Below are positions 36,495-45,525 of a DNA stretch of 64,000 nucleotides, piece after piece. The stretch is from MGIIa-K1 sp964577145. GTDB lineage: Archaea; Thermoplasmatota; Poseidoniia; Poseidoniales; Poseidoniaceae. The number at the start of each line of letters is the position of its first letter. Position 1 is the first letter of the stretch. Under the pieces are notes generated by a model. It was not told where the DNA came from. It searched no databases and saw only the letters and a program-made list of their open reading frames with translations. Location of the stretch: the NCBI GenBank assembly GCA_964577145.1, contig CAZNXM010000007.1:1-64000 (forward strand). Direction: 5' to 3'. Made by a program: the position numbers and the translations under genes.

Positions 36495-38222
36495 TCAGAT
36501 ACCCCCTCTGTTGAATACACCCTCGAAGAATGCCACAGTCCAATCATCCATCATTCCCAAAGCAATGAATGGGAAAACTCCGAAGAGTACAGTGAAGAAT
36601 GCGAGGATAATCATACCAATATTTTCGGGTAGAGTGAGATCAGGTGGATTCTCTCCAAGTAGAGAAACAGGAGGTTGTCCCTCATCTCCACCTTCGAAGA
36701 TTGTGCGTTGCATCGACCACAGGTAGTATGTTGCCGTGATTGCAAGGGCAAGACCTGGTAGTAAAATCCACCAACCATACATTGCCCAGTACGCTAGCAA
36801 TACCATCAATTCAGCAACGAATCCAGCAAGAAGAGGCAAGCCAAGACTTGCCATCCATGCAAACATCATGTAAACTGCAAGGAATGGAGAGAACTTCGCC
36901 ATTCCACGCATTGCTCCAATCTCCATCGAATGGTAATGATGCTTGAAGGCACCACAAACTGCGAAGAGCATTGGTGAGATGATTCCGTGTGCAAACATCA
37001 TGAAGAGAGCAGCAGCATACCCAATCGGCTGCATACTTGCTATTCCAAGTAGAATTACTCCCATGTGAGATACTGAGGAATAAGCTACCATTTTCTTGAG
37101 GTTGGTCTGTCCTAGACAAACAAATGCTCCCCATACAAGAGAGATTAGACCAATCGCCATTATCCAATGTTGATAGTGCATTAGTGCATCTGGGAATAGT
37201 GCGACGGGTAGCCTAAGCATTCCATATGCGCCCATTTTCAGCATTACACCTGCCAATAACATTGAGCCACCTGTTGGGGCTTGCACGTGCGCATCGGGAA
37301 GCCAAGTATGGAATGGTACTGCTGGTAACTTTACCAAGAAACCAATCATCAACAAAACGAAGAGGACTTTCTGCATTCCCATTCCAAGGAATATTCCATC
37401 TCCGAGGTTCCCATGGTTTGCCTGGTCAAGAATAGTGACAATATCGAATGAACGGCCAGTGAAGTCGCCAACCCATGGGTTGGATGAAGCATCTTGGGCT
37501 GGTTGTAAGAAGTACAGAGTAATTAGTCCAAGTAGCATGATTACAGAAGATGTGAATGTGTAGATGAAGAACTTCTGAGCCGCATATCGTCGGTCCTTTC
37601 CGCCCCAACTCAAGATTAAGAAGAACATCGGAATTAATGTCAATTCCCAGAAGATATAGAACATGAATAGATCTAGTGAAACAAAGACACCAATCAGTGC
37701 ACCTCCCATCATCAACAGAAGTGGATGGTATACCGCACCCTTCTTTTCATCCCAAGTCATGATAATTGTGACAGGGACTAAGAATGTGGTAAGCCAAACC
37801 ATTGGGAAAGATAAGCCATCCATACCAACATGCCATGAAACACCGATGCTCTCAATCCAAAGATAACGGCTCTCAAGTGCATACTCATTGTACCCAAGCG
37901 CCCAATCTACAGCAATTAACCAGTCAAAGAAAAGCGCAGTACTAATCGCCAAAGGAATTAGGCTAAAACAAAGAGTTGCAAGCCGTATTGGCCCTGCTAG
38001 TACCTCTTTTCTTGCACGTGATTCCTGACTTGCAAATGCCATCAGGATACCACTCACGATGATTGGGAAGCCAATCAGTGGCAAACTTATCCAATCGACA
38101 TCGCCTTGAGCATTGGAGCCCAAAGAAGGGAAGAATGCTGCTAATCCTGCTACAGCAACTAATAGTAAACCAACGAGCATGAACTCCTTGTTCCTGATAT
38201 CGAGTGTGTTATTGGCGCTCAT
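36495..38222 (-). CDS. nuoM: Complex I subunit M
   Basis: Second antiporter-like subunit, 575 aa with about 14 membrane segments. It carries the M-type core: YIFWELTLIPMFFLILSWGG, KFFIYTFTSSVIMLLG, VKLPAVPFHTWLPDAHVQAP with the conserved lysine and the TM8 PFHxWLPDAH motif, and KKMVAYSSVSHMG. Its ATG directly follows the TGA stop of nuoL, and its own stop is one base from nuoN, so translation is coupled. A Ser-Gly-rich insertion between TM7 and TM8 (DASSNPWVGDF) is minor. Confidence 0.95.
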   Translation of the reverse strand: MSANNTLDIRNKEFMLVGLLLVAVAGLAAFFPSLGSNAQGDVDWISLPLIGFPIIVSGILMAFASQESRARKEVLAGPIRLATLCFSLIPLAISTALFFDWLIAVDWALGYNEYALESRYLWIESIGVSWHVGMDGLSFPMVWLTTFLVPVTIIMTWDEKKGAVYHPLLLMMGGALIGVFVSLDLFMFYIFWELTLIPMFFLILSWGGKDRRYAAQKFFIYTFTSSVIMLLGLITLYFLQPAQDASSNPWVGDFTGRSFDIVTILDQANHGNLGDGIFLGMGMQKVLFVLLMIGFLVKLPAVPFHTWLPDAHVQAPTGGSMLLAGVMLKMGAYGMLRLPVALFPDALMHYQHWIMAIGLISLVWGAFVCLGQTNLKKMVAYSSVSHMGVILLGIASMQPIGYAAALFMMFAHGIISPMLFAVCGAFKHHYHSMEIGAMRGMAKFSPFLAVYMMFAWMASLGLPLLAGFVAELMVLLAYWAMYGWWILLPGLALAITATYYLWSMQRTIFEGGDEGQPPVSLLGENPPDLTLPENIGMIILAFFTVLFGVFPFIALGMMDDWTVAFFEGVFNRGGI

Positions 38223-40403
38223 TCAAGCCACCCCCCATAGTAGAAGTGCAATTCCAAGAGTTCCAAGTGCTACCATCATGATGTAATCACGAGCTGAACC
38301 AGTGGTGATTAGACGGACCTTTTGACTGGCTGCCTGAGAGGAGGATTCTATCAATTTGATTGTACCATCGATGACGACACGATCTATCATTGCAGTAATA
38401 TTGGCAAATCCAGCAACTAACTTGAGCATCGCTGCATCATATACCGCATCAAAGTGCAAGCGTTGATGCAATGACTTTGCAAGACCTGATTCCGCCCATG
38501 CTGAATTATCAAAGTGGGAGGTGCGTCGAACCTTGCTCGACAAATTAATCGCCCACTGTACCCATGGTTTTGCCTTCTCTCCATCATCGAGTCGCCCTCC
38601 ATAGAGTGCCATTGCAAATGATGGTCCAAGAATTGCAGAAAGGCCGATTGCCACATATGTTAACATCAACAAGAATGGATTTTCATTAAGGAAAACGTGA
38701 TGCAATTCTTCACCGATGTACTCGAAGAATCCCATAAAGTGACCATGGTCATAATCTCCAAGCCAACTAGTTGAATGCATACCGGCGAAGATAAATGCCG
38801 AGAGTGACATGAAAGTCAGAACAACCAAAGGAATTGGTATCCATGGTGTCTGCTCGTGCACATGTGCAGCAACTTCACTCTTCGGCTTTCCAGCGAATGT
38901 CATAAACCACATTCGTGACATGTAGAAGCCTGTCATTCCTGCTCCACCGAGAACTAGTAGCGCTGGTAGAATGAAAATTGGCTCTTCCATTGCCACTGTC
39001 CAGGTATTTGCGATGATTCCTTCCTTAGACCAAAATCCACCGATGAATGGAATGCCGATAATAGACATACTACCTACGAGCATTGCTGTTGAAGCAATAG
39101 GCATCTTCGATGCAAGTCCGCCCATGTTTTCCATAGATTGAGCATCGAAGTGATCATCATCGTGACCATCGCCATGATGGGCCACTTCGTGATGTGCGTG
39201 ATGCATTTCGTGAATGACTGAACCCGATGCCATGAAGAGCATGCCCTTTGCCATAGCGTGGTTAAACAAGTGGAAGAGTGCTGCTCCCATAGCAAGAACC
39301 GCAGCCTCTGAATAGCCATTATTCGCTAACCATAGAGCTGCCCCTAATCCTGTGAAAATATATGCTAATTGACTCATAGTCGAATAAGCCAAGACCTTCT
39401 TGATATCCATTTGGACGAAGGCGATTAGTGCAGCCATTACCGCAGTAATTCCACCAATACAAGCGATGATTATCGCTAGGGTACTCAAGCTTCCAACATC
39501 TGCCTCAGCAAAGAATGGGAACATACGAGCTACAAGGTATAGTCCTGCATTCACCATTGTCGCTGCGTGAATTAATGCAGAAACCGGTGTAGGGCCTTCC
39601 ATAGCGTCTGGTAACCAAACGTGTAGTGGGAATTGAGCGGACTTTCCTACAGCACCGATGAACATCATTCCAAGAGCGAGTTGTAAGGAACCCGAGTCCA
39701 CTGCTGCAATATTTGCTGGGTTGAAGACATAGGCGTAGTCGAGGTGGCCATCAAAGAGATTCCATAGCATTACCAAACCGATAACGAGGAATACATCTCC
39801 TACCTTGGTGGTTAGGAATGCCTTTTTCGCGGCATATGCTGCGCTTGGGCGTTCGTAGTAGAATCCAATGAGCAGATAGGAACACAACCCCATTATCTCC
39901 CAGAAGATGAACAACCAAAGGAATGAATCTGCGAGGACCATCCCGAGCATTCCAGAACAAAATAGAACAAATTCTGCATAGAAGCGATGATTTCTGTTAT
40001 CATTGATTGGATCGGTATTCATGTATCCAATCGAGAAGACGTTAATCAGGAAACAGAGGAAGGCTGCTACAAAGAGAAGCATTACTGTTAGATGATCAAC
40101 ATGAATACCAACACCGAATACATCGGTTCTAATATCGCCAGTAGATGAATTCCACCACGATGATTCGAACCATGTGAAGATGTTAGAAGCACCTGTGTGA
40201 TGTAGATGCTCAAAGATCAGCATTATCGAAAGAGCAAGTGATGCGCCCATTACTGTTAGAGCAATTAGGCCACCCTCTCTCGCCTTCTTTATCCATCCAG
40301 GGGTTCCATTGAAAATTCCTCCAAGGAAGAGGATGACCGGGAAGGCCAACATCGGCAATAGGGGTATGAGTACAGCATATGTGATGATTCCAGTTCCACT
40401 CAT
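38223..40403 (-). CDS. nuoL: Complex I subunit L with histidine-rich loop
   Basis: Distal antiporter-like subunit of complex I, 726 aa. It has the canonical FIFWEIMGLCSYLLIGFYYE, SAQFPLHVWLPDAMEGPTPVSALIHAATMV and KKVLAYSTMSQLAYIF motifs, plus the C-terminal lateral-helix region. One thing is odd. After the span ending MASGSVIHEM, where family members have a short loop leading to MGGL, residues 398-420 carry nine histidines mixed with Asp. This suggests a surface-exposed metal-binding loop. The gene lies 9 bases downstream of nuoK with a GAGGTGATATC Shine-Dalgarno region before the ATG. Confidence 0.95.
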   Translation of the reverse strand: MSGTGIITYAVLIPLLPMLAFPVILFLGGIFNGTPGWIKKAREGGLIALTVMGASLALSIMLIFEHLHHTGASNIFTWFESSWWNSSTGDIRTDVFGVGIHVDHLTVMLLFVAAFLCFLINVFSIGYMNTDPINDNRNHRFYAEFVLFCSGMLGMVLADSFLWLFIFWEIMGLCSYLLIGFYYERPSAAYAAKKAFLTTKVGDVFLVIGLVMLWNLFDGHLDYAYVFNPANIAAVDSGSLQLALGMMFIGAVGKSAQFPLHVWLPDAMEGPTPVSALIHAATMVNAGLYLVARMFPFFAEADVGSLSTLAIIIACIGGITAVMAALIAFVQMDIKKVLAYSTMSQLAYIFTGLGAALWLANNGYSEAAVLAMGAALFHLFNHAMAKGMLFMASGSVIHEMHHAHHEVAHHGDGHDDDHFDAQSMENMGGLASKMPIASTAMLVGSMSIIGIPFIGGFWSKEGIIANTWTVAMEEPIFILPALLVLGGAGMTGFYMSRMWFMTFAGKPKSEVAAHVHEQTPWIPIPLVVLTFMSLSAFIFAGMHSTSWLGDYDHGHFMGFFEYIGEELHHVFLNENPFLLMLTYVAIGLSAILGPSFAMALYGGRLDDGEKAKPWVQWAINLSSKVRRTSHFDNSAWAESGLAKSLHQRLHFDAVYDAAMLKLVAGFANITAMIDRVVIDGTIKLIESSSQAASQKVRLITTGSARDYIMMVALGTLGIALLLWGVA

Positions 40404-40412
40404 GATATCACC

Positions 40413-40715
40413 TCAGTGCTTCAACAAGTCTACCTCGTCGAGAGATATGGTCTCGTGTTGACCGTACATGGAGAGGAAAATCGCCAAACCAATGGCGACT
40501 TCTCCCGCTGCGATTGCGATTGCAAAGATGGTGTAAACCCATCCTGTTACATCGCCCCAATGACTGGCTGCGGCGACGAATTGTAGGTTGACTGCGTTTA
40601 GCATCAACTCAATACACATCAGAACTACGATTGCATTCTTACGACTGAATGCACCCCATAATCCGAGAATGAATAGAATGGCAGCGAGGCCAGAGACCCA
40701 TGCTGGATCAATCAC
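40413..40715 (-). CDS. nuoK: Complex I subunit K
   Basis: Small MrpC-like membrane subunit, 100 aa with three hydrophobic spans. ALFILGLWGAFSRKNAIVVL, CIELMLNAVNLQFV with the conserved glutamate of TM2, and IAIAAGEVAIGLAIFLSMY with the TM3 glutamate are all present, so the proton-path residues are intact. The start is GTG 40715, overlapping the end of the nuoJ2 gene by 4 bases. Length and motifs are standard. Confidence 0.93.
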   Translation of the reverse strand: MIDPAWVSGLAAILFILGLWGAFSRKNAIVVLMCIELMLNAVNLQFVAAASHWGDVTGWVYTIFAIAIAAGEVAIGLAIFLSMYGQHETISLDEVDLLKH

Positions 40716-40984
40716 TTTTCCTCACCTCCAGTGAGTTCCCACTCGAGATTCACCTTACGTTCGTCACGAACAAGGTATGCTGCTCCTACCATAGCCATGG
40801 CCATAAGGAATCCAAGTGCAAGTAGTGGCAATGCCCAATCTCCAAGGATACTGTCGGCGAGTTCTGCATTGGTTGGCATATGGTCAGAAGAGTCTTCCCA
40901 TACAGAATCTGATGAAACTGCAGCAATTAGTGCAGCTCCCAAAAAGACTAGTCCGACTCGAGCCAGGATGCTCATCAACCTCAT
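40712..40984 (-). CDS. nuoJ2: Complex I subunit J, C-terminal part (separate gene)
   Basis: A 90-aa membrane protein with two hydrophobic segments (ILARVGLVFLGAALIAAVSS and WALPLLALGFLMAMAMVGAA) followed by YLVRDERK. The second segment and its basic end match the last membrane helix of NuoJ, and its position between nuoJ1 and nuoK supports that. NuoJ is normally a single ~165-200-aa chain; here it is split into J1 and J2 with an ATGA overlap between the genes. Split NuoJ is known in some archaea. A periplasmic-side loop with acidic residues (SVWEDSSDHMPTNAEL) lies between the helices. Confidence 0.78.
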   Translation of the reverse strand: MRLMSILARVGLVFLGAALIAAVSSDSVWEDSSDHMPTNAELADSILGDWALPLLALGFLMAMAMVGAAYLVRDERKVNLEWELTGGEEK

Positions 40985-41256
40985 TCGAAGTCCTCCTCTA
41001 AGATCTGCCTTCGAGTCAGCATTATGCCGAAGAGCACAACCAACATGACCGAAGCCAAGTAAACAAGAATCTGAATAACTGCTAGGAACTCAGCACCCAT
41101 CAGGATGAAAATACCTGCGACGCCTATGAAACAGAATATCAAGGACATCATGGAATGAGCAACTCGCTGCATGTAAATCAGTCCTAGAGCTCCACCGATA
41201 ACGATGGTACTCATCAGGAAGAAGACAACAATTTCAGTAATCTCTGCTGCTGCCAT
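40981..41256 (-). CDS. nuoJ1: Complex I subunit J, N-terminal part (separate gene)
   Basis: 91 aa with three hydrophobic segments that match the first half of NuoJ: IVVFFLMSTIVIGGALGLIY, then VAHSMMSLIFCFIGVAGIFI and MGAEFLAVIQILVYLASVMLV. The last segment corresponds to the TM3 region with its pi-bulge in NuoJ, and AEFLAVIQILVY is a strong family match. The start is ATG 41256, 2 bases after the nuoI stop codon; the frame also opens at TTG 41262. The C-terminal helices of NuoJ are supplied by the next gene. Confidence 0.85.
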   Translation of the reverse strand: MAAAEITEIVVFFLMSTIVIGGALGLIYMQRVAHSMMSLIFCFIGVAGIFILMGAEFLAVIQILVYLASVMLVVLFGIMLTRRQILEEDFE

Positions 41257-41258
41257 TT

Positions 41259-42218
41259 TCAAGCCCCCCCTGCAGCCTTTGCTGCTTTCTTGGCACGCTT
41301 ATCGCGCTCCTTGCTCGCACGCTTTGCAAGTTCAGCATCAACCGCTTCTTGGTGAACACCTGGTAAAACACGGGTTCTATCCGCATCCATCCAGAGTTCT
41401 TGACGACTAAATCCTGACATTCCATCATACTCGTTGGTCATGAAGAAAGAGGTGAAATTACATGATTCCATGCATAATCCACAGAACATGCATCGACCTA
41501 AATCGATTCTACCAGACACAATCTGGTCGTCCGCAGGGAATACGCTCTCCAATGCGACTACGTCTTCTTCACCGGAATCATTCCATCGCATTCGCACAGA
41601 ATCTCCAGAGAGGTCTAGAACTTCTCCAAAGCGCCATTCCTCAGGTACAGACTTGTGAGCAGTAACGAGGTTGAATGATTCTTGTGTGCTCTTTACCTCT
41701 GGCTTTTCAATGGCTGCAAATTTGCCAACTTCGAGTTCCGAGCCTAGACCTTCCCACTCGCCTTCAGCATTATCGAGAACATCGACTCTGAGTTCTGTGG
41801 TCATGTGTAAACAGTCGTTAGGACAGATGTTTACGCACATTTTGCACGCAGTACATGTTTCCCAAATTACTCCGATTCGCCCGTTATAATTTCCAGGAAC
41901 GAAGAGCCATGGCTCAATTTCCTCAAGCCTTTCATAGGGGTAATTTAGAGTCTGAGGCTTCCAAATTGTTGGGGTCAAATCGGTTCCTGAACGATCTGGT
42001 GCATACTCATGAGCAGTAATGTCATTGAGATGCTTGGTCTTCTCTGCACGGATGACTGAGGGCTCATCCTTGAATTCCGGGTGTACTGTATTGTGATATT
42101 CACTACCGAAAAATCGGCCGAATAGTGAATAGGTTCGCAAGAAGGTTAGTCCGGTAATCTTGAACGGATACCAAAACAGGTTTCGGAAGTTAGGCTTGCC
42201 GTGTGGATGTGTTGCCAT
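41259..42218 (-). CDS. nuoI: Complex I subunit I with large insertion between its Fe-S motifs
   Basis: Carries the two 4Fe-4S clusters that pass electrons toward the N2 cluster; 319 aa, nearly twice the usual ~150-180. The first motif is C122, C125, C128, C132 (CTACKMCVNICP) and the second C243, C246, C249, C253 (CMFCGLCMESC). In standard NuoI these are about 30 residues apart; here 111 separate C132 from C243. The insert (about 150-235) includes a segment reading EVLDLSGDSVRMRWNDSGEE, which looks like a small SH3/Tudor-type beta-barrel. An Ala/Lys-rich helical tail ends the protein. A GAGGTGATAAT ribosome-binding region precedes ATG 42218. Confidence 0.92.
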   Translation of the reverse strand: MATHPHGKPNFRNLFWYPFKITGLTFLRTYSLFGRFFGSEYHNTVHPEFKDEPSVIRAEKTKHLNDITAHEYAPDRSGTDLTPTIWKPQTLNYPYERLEEIEPWLFVPGNYNGRIGVIWETCTACKMCVNICPNDCLHMTTELRVDVLDNAEGEWEGLGSELEVGKFAAIEKPEVKSTQESFNLVTAHKSVPEEWRFGEVLDLSGDSVRMRWNDSGEEDVVALESVFPADDQIVSGRIDLGRCMFCGLCMESCNFTSFFMTNEYDGMSGFSRQELWMDADRTRVLPGVHQEAVDAELAKRASKERDKRAKKAAKAAGGA

Positions 42219-42227
42219 ATTATCACC

Positions 42228-43709
42228 TCACTCCGTACCTGCAGTGTGCGTTCCCGCAGGCGTTAACGTCTGAACATGGTACATTCTTTCCATATCTTCA
42301 GTATCGTCTTCGTCATTCATGAATACCCAGAATACTGCCAACCAGAAGGCTGTGGTCAATATTGGGACCGCCCAAGGGAACAGTCCAGCATCCCACGACC
42401 ATCCACCAGAGGTGGAATCATCGAGAGCACTTGCATCGAATAGGTAGATTCTGTAAATGATTGCAAGGGCAACTTGTAGAACAGAAAGTGGTAGAAGCAT
42501 TCTCCAGCCGAACTCGAGAATCTGGTCGGTACGGATACGAGGTAGAGCAGTGCGTGCCCAAACGAATACCACCGTGAAAATCATCCAAGCCTTCAGCAAA
42601 GTCCAGATTACACCAGGAATCAATGGGCCACCGGGAACTAATCCTGCAAATGGTGAATGCCACCCTCCAAGGAAGAAGTGAGCGAATAGAATCGATGCCG
42701 CATAGACACGCATGTACTCAGCAGCGAATAAGAGGCCAAAGCGCATACCGCCATACTCAGTCCACCAACCTTCGACAAGCTCGGCCTCAGCCTCTGGCAT
42801 ATCGAAAGGAATTCGCTCAACTTCTGCAATCATACTCACGAGGTACAATACTGCGCCAAGAGGCATGAGGAAGAGTAGCCATACGCCAGATGAGTGTTGG
42901 AAGTGTACAATCTCAAGGAAATTGAATGAGCCTGCCATGATACAAACTCCAAGAATGCTAAGCAATAGTGGAATTTCATATGCAGTTAATTGAGCAGCAC
43001 TTCTAATTCCTCCAAGTAGAGTGTACTTGTTATTGGAAGACCAACCTGCAAAGAAGACGCCTAAAGGCGCAATTCCAAAGATTGCAAAGGCGAATAATAC
43101 CGAGAGTTCAGGATTAGCACCATAGATTCCGCTCGATAGCGGAATCATTCCAAGAATCATTACTGTTGAAGAGATTACAAGGAATGGTGCTAGTTCAAAG
43201 ATGACCTTATCCGCACGATTTGGAACCATGTGTTCCTTGATTAGGAATTTCATTCCATCTGCAAGGTTCTGGAAGAACCCTGGGAAAATGGTCACGCCAT
43301 ACCAAGAACGGTTACCTACTCTGTTGACCATCTCTTGTTCGTGGCCATCATTTCCAGCTACGCGATTAAGCCATCCGTTAATTGCACCAATTGGCTTACC
43401 TAAGCCATATGGAATCATATTCCACCATTCGCCAGCAGTAACCCCATTTTCTCCGACCCAAAGTGAACGGAGAGCGGTAGTTGCACCACGACGATCGTTG
43501 ACACGAGCGTAGAATTTCCGCTCGATCCAGAGAATCATAAACATCGAAATCATGATTCCTCCGAAGGTAATCAAACAAGTTAGTAGGGTGTGAATGAAGA
43601 ATGCAACATCATTGCTACTCGATTCAAGGAATGTGCCCTCAAATGCCCACCAGCACAACTCACGTGTGCGATAGAAAATGAAATCGTGAAGTCCTAGCCA
43701 GTCATTCAT
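42228..43709 (-). CDS. nuoH: Complex I subunit H with insertion near the quinone site
   Basis: Membrane subunit that forms the quinone chamber entrance; 493 aa against about 325 usual. Core motifs are intact: LWIERKFYARVNDRRG, LADGMKFLIKE, and ERIPFDMPEAEAELVEG. In most NuoH the DRxG motif is followed within about 14 residues by LADGxK. Here DRRG (72-75) and ADGMKF (150) are about 75 residues apart, an insertion of roughly 60 residues on the cytosolic face. The N-terminus (about 30 extra) and C-terminus are also longer. The start is ATG 43709 with GAGGTGATTGTT before it; an in-frame start further upstream overlaps nuoD and is not needed. Confidence 0.92.
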   Translation of the reverse strand: MNDWLGLHDFIFYRTRELCWWAFEGTFLESSSNDVAFFIHTLLTCLITFGGIMISMFMILWIERKFYARVNDRRGATTALRSLWVGENGVTAGEWWNMIPYGLGKPIGAINGWLNRVAGNDGHEQEMVNRVGNRSWYGVTIFPGFFQNLADGMKFLIKEHMVPNRADKVIFELAPFLVISSTVMILGMIPLSSGIYGANPELSVLFAFAIFGIAPLGVFFAGWSSNNKYTLLGGIRSAAQLTAYEIPLLLSILGVCIMAGSFNFLEIVHFQHSSGVWLLFLMPLGAVLYLVSMIAEVERIPFDMPEAEAELVEGWWTEYGGMRFGLLFAAEYMRVYAASILFAHFFLGGWHSPFAGLVPGGPLIPGVIWTLLKAWMIFTVVFVWARTALPRIRTDQILEFGWRMLLPLSVLQVALAIIYRIYLFDASALDDSTSGGWSWDAGLFPWAVPILTTAFWLAVFWVFMNDEDDTEDMERMYHVQTLTPAGTHTAGTE

Positions 43710-43719
43710 AACAATCACC

Positions 43720-44859
43720 TCAACGGTCGGTCTCCCCAATACACGGATCAAAACTGCCCATAATGGCAGGAATATCTGCGACCTTGTAACCAATCATGGT
43801 TTTAGCCACATATGGAATTGTGATGAACATAGGCGAGCGTATCGAAACTCTGTACGGGTGTTTTCCACGACCATCGCCACCACCTTGAAGGTAGAATTGG
43901 CTAACTCCACGGGTGCATTCGTAAGTGCTTGTACCAGTTGCTCCTTCAGGAGCACGGGTTGGTGCCTTAGTGAGAATCATTTCATCGCCGGGTGAATAAT
44001 GAGTGTTTGAGCCACCTGGAATCTTCTCTATTGCATCGAGAATCATACGGCAGGATTGGCGCATCTCTTCCATTCGCACACGGTAGCGGTCATAACAATC
44101 CGCACCTTTGACACTGGTTGGTTTCTCAACCGCTGGCTCCCAATCAACTTGGTCGTAGACCGAGTAAGGATTGGTCCATCGTGCATCGGTGTTGACTCCA
44201 GCTGCACGAATATTTGGACCTGTTACGCCTTCGTTGAGTTGGTCTTCTGCAGTAGCATACCCGACTCCTTGTAGACGAACTAGCCAAATTGTGGATTCAT
44301 CAAGAAGCATCTCATACTCATCGATACGGTGTTCGAACAACTTGATTTTCGCACGCAAGCGGTCAGCCCAGCCGATTGGAATATCTCGCTTGACTCCACC
44401 CACTCTAGGGAAATTGTAGTGCATTCGGGAACCACCGAGTTCTTGGAGCAGGTCGAGGAACATCTCTCGGTCACGTAAACACCAAGTCATCAGTGTTAGA
44501 TTTCCGATATCTGGACCAAATGCTCCAAGCCACATCAAGTGACTTGCTAAGCGCTGAAGTTCAGCCGCCATTAAACGAATATATTCTGCACGCTCAGGGA
44601 CTTCAGCCTCGAGAAGGTCCTCCGCTGCCATGATGTACGAATGCGCCCAAGTCATAGCGCTAACATAGCACAGACGGTCGCAATAAGGAGTGATTTGAGT
44701 GAAGTCTCTCGACTCACAAATCTTCTCAACTCCACGGTGAATGTATCCGAGTTCTGCCTCGGTATCGGTAACCGTTTCTCCATCGACCTTGACTCTTAGA
44801 GTCCACAGGCCATGCGTCATTGGGTGCTGAGGCCCCATAGTGATCCACATTTCTGCCAT
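43720..44859 (-). CDS. nuoD: Complex I subunit D (49-kDa type)
   Basis: Hydrogenase-derived subunit that helps form the quinone-binding pocket; about 379 aa. It shows MGPQHPMTHGLWTLRVKVDG at the N-terminus, GYIHRGVEKI, CDRLCYVSAMTWAHSYIMA, LMWLGAFGPDIGNLT, and the C-terminal DPCIGETDR. The histidine in QHPMTHG and a tyrosine in CDRLCY are the expected quinone-site residues. I prefer ATG 44859, because the GAGGTG sequence is six bases upstream; GTG 44868 and ATG 44862 are alternatives. It is separate from nuoC, unlike the NuoCD fusion of E. coli. Confidence 0.95.
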   Translation of the reverse strand: MAEMWITMGPQHPMTHGLWTLRVKVDGETVTDTEAELGYIHRGVEKICESRDFTQITPYCDRLCYVSAMTWAHSYIMAAEDLLEAEVPERAEYIRLMAAELQRLASHLMWLGAFGPDIGNLTLMTWCLRDREMFLDLLQELGGSRMHYNFPRVGGVKRDIPIGWADRLRAKIKLFEHRIDEYEMLLDESTIWLVRLQGVGYATAEDQLNEGVTGPNIRAAGVNTDARWTNPYSVYDQVDWEPAVEKPTSVKGADCYDRYRVRMEEMRQSCRMILDAIEKIPGGSNTHYSPGDEMILTKAPTRAPEGATGTSTYECTRGVSQFYLQGGGDGRGKHPYRVSIRSPMFITIPYVAKTMIGYKVADIPAIMGSFDPCIGETDR

Positions 44860-44869
44860 CATCAACACC

Positions 44870-45523
44870 TCACTTTACACGGCCCTCATCAACCGGTTTA
44901 CGACCGAATCCCTGAGGGTCGTCGTACATTTCATTGAAATCATGATAGCGAATCTTGTGTTGTCTCTGTAAAGGATGGAATTCATCTGGGGAATCGTGGG
45001 GATTTAGAACGCGGTGCATATTGACATGCCCTTCGAAATCAATCCCTACAAGGTCCCAAGTTTCTTTTTCATTCCAATCAGCCCCGCCCCAGATGTCCTG
45101 GACAGATGGCACGGATGGTGATTCACTCGCCTCAATTGGAATGAAAACTTCGTACTCAAGTGGGACGTCTTCTCCTGTGAGTTTTTCGCCAACGTGAATA
45201 GTACTGGTATGTGGTGCAACATTTGCGATTGGCCAGCGATACAAGTGTACTGCAACTTCCCAACCTCTCTCTGAAGAACCGTCAGGGAAATGTGTTCCAG
45301 TAATCATCCCGCAATGGTTGACTCCAGCCTCTGCAGCAAGCCACTTTGCAAGGGCTCTCCACTGAGCAGGAGCGCAAGTGATGCGCACGAATTCGAATTT
45401 CTTTCCTGCACTATGAGCCACTGTTTCGGCTACAATACCAGCGTCTGAGAAGCGCTCATTAACCGCACTAGTTGCAGCTGACACTGCCTTAGAATTCTGT
45501 TTAGCGGTAATTGTGGTACCCAT
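44870..45523 (-). CDS. nuoC: Complex I subunit C (30-kDa type)
   Basis: Peripheral-arm structural subunit, 217 aa. The C-terminal half carries the 30-kDa signature WDLVGIDFEGHVNMHRVLNP, followed by DEFHPLQRQHKIRYHDF. The N-terminal domain (residues ~1-110) is the ferredoxin-fold part that docks to NuoD. The typical EREXXDMXGI motif is replaced by NEKETWDLVGIDFEGH, so the family match is clear but divergent. The start is ATG 45523, two bases after the nuoB stop codon. Confidence 0.9.
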   Translation of the reverse strand: MGTTITAKQNSKAVSAATSAVNERFSDAGIVAETVAHSAGKKFEFVRITCAPAQWRALAKWLAAEAGVNHCGMITGTHFPDGSSERGWEVAVHLYRWPIANVAPHTSTIHVGEKLTGEDVPLEYEVFIPIEASESPSVPSVQDIWGGADWNEKETWDLVGIDFEGHVNMHRVLNPHDSPDEFHPLQRQHKIRYHDFNEMYDDPQGFGRKPVDEGRVK

Positions 45524-45525
45524 GT

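Noticed and set aside
43710..43793. NuoH start at 43793
   Set aside because: It would overlap nuoD by about 70 bases; ATG 43709 has a GAGGTG ribosome-binding region.
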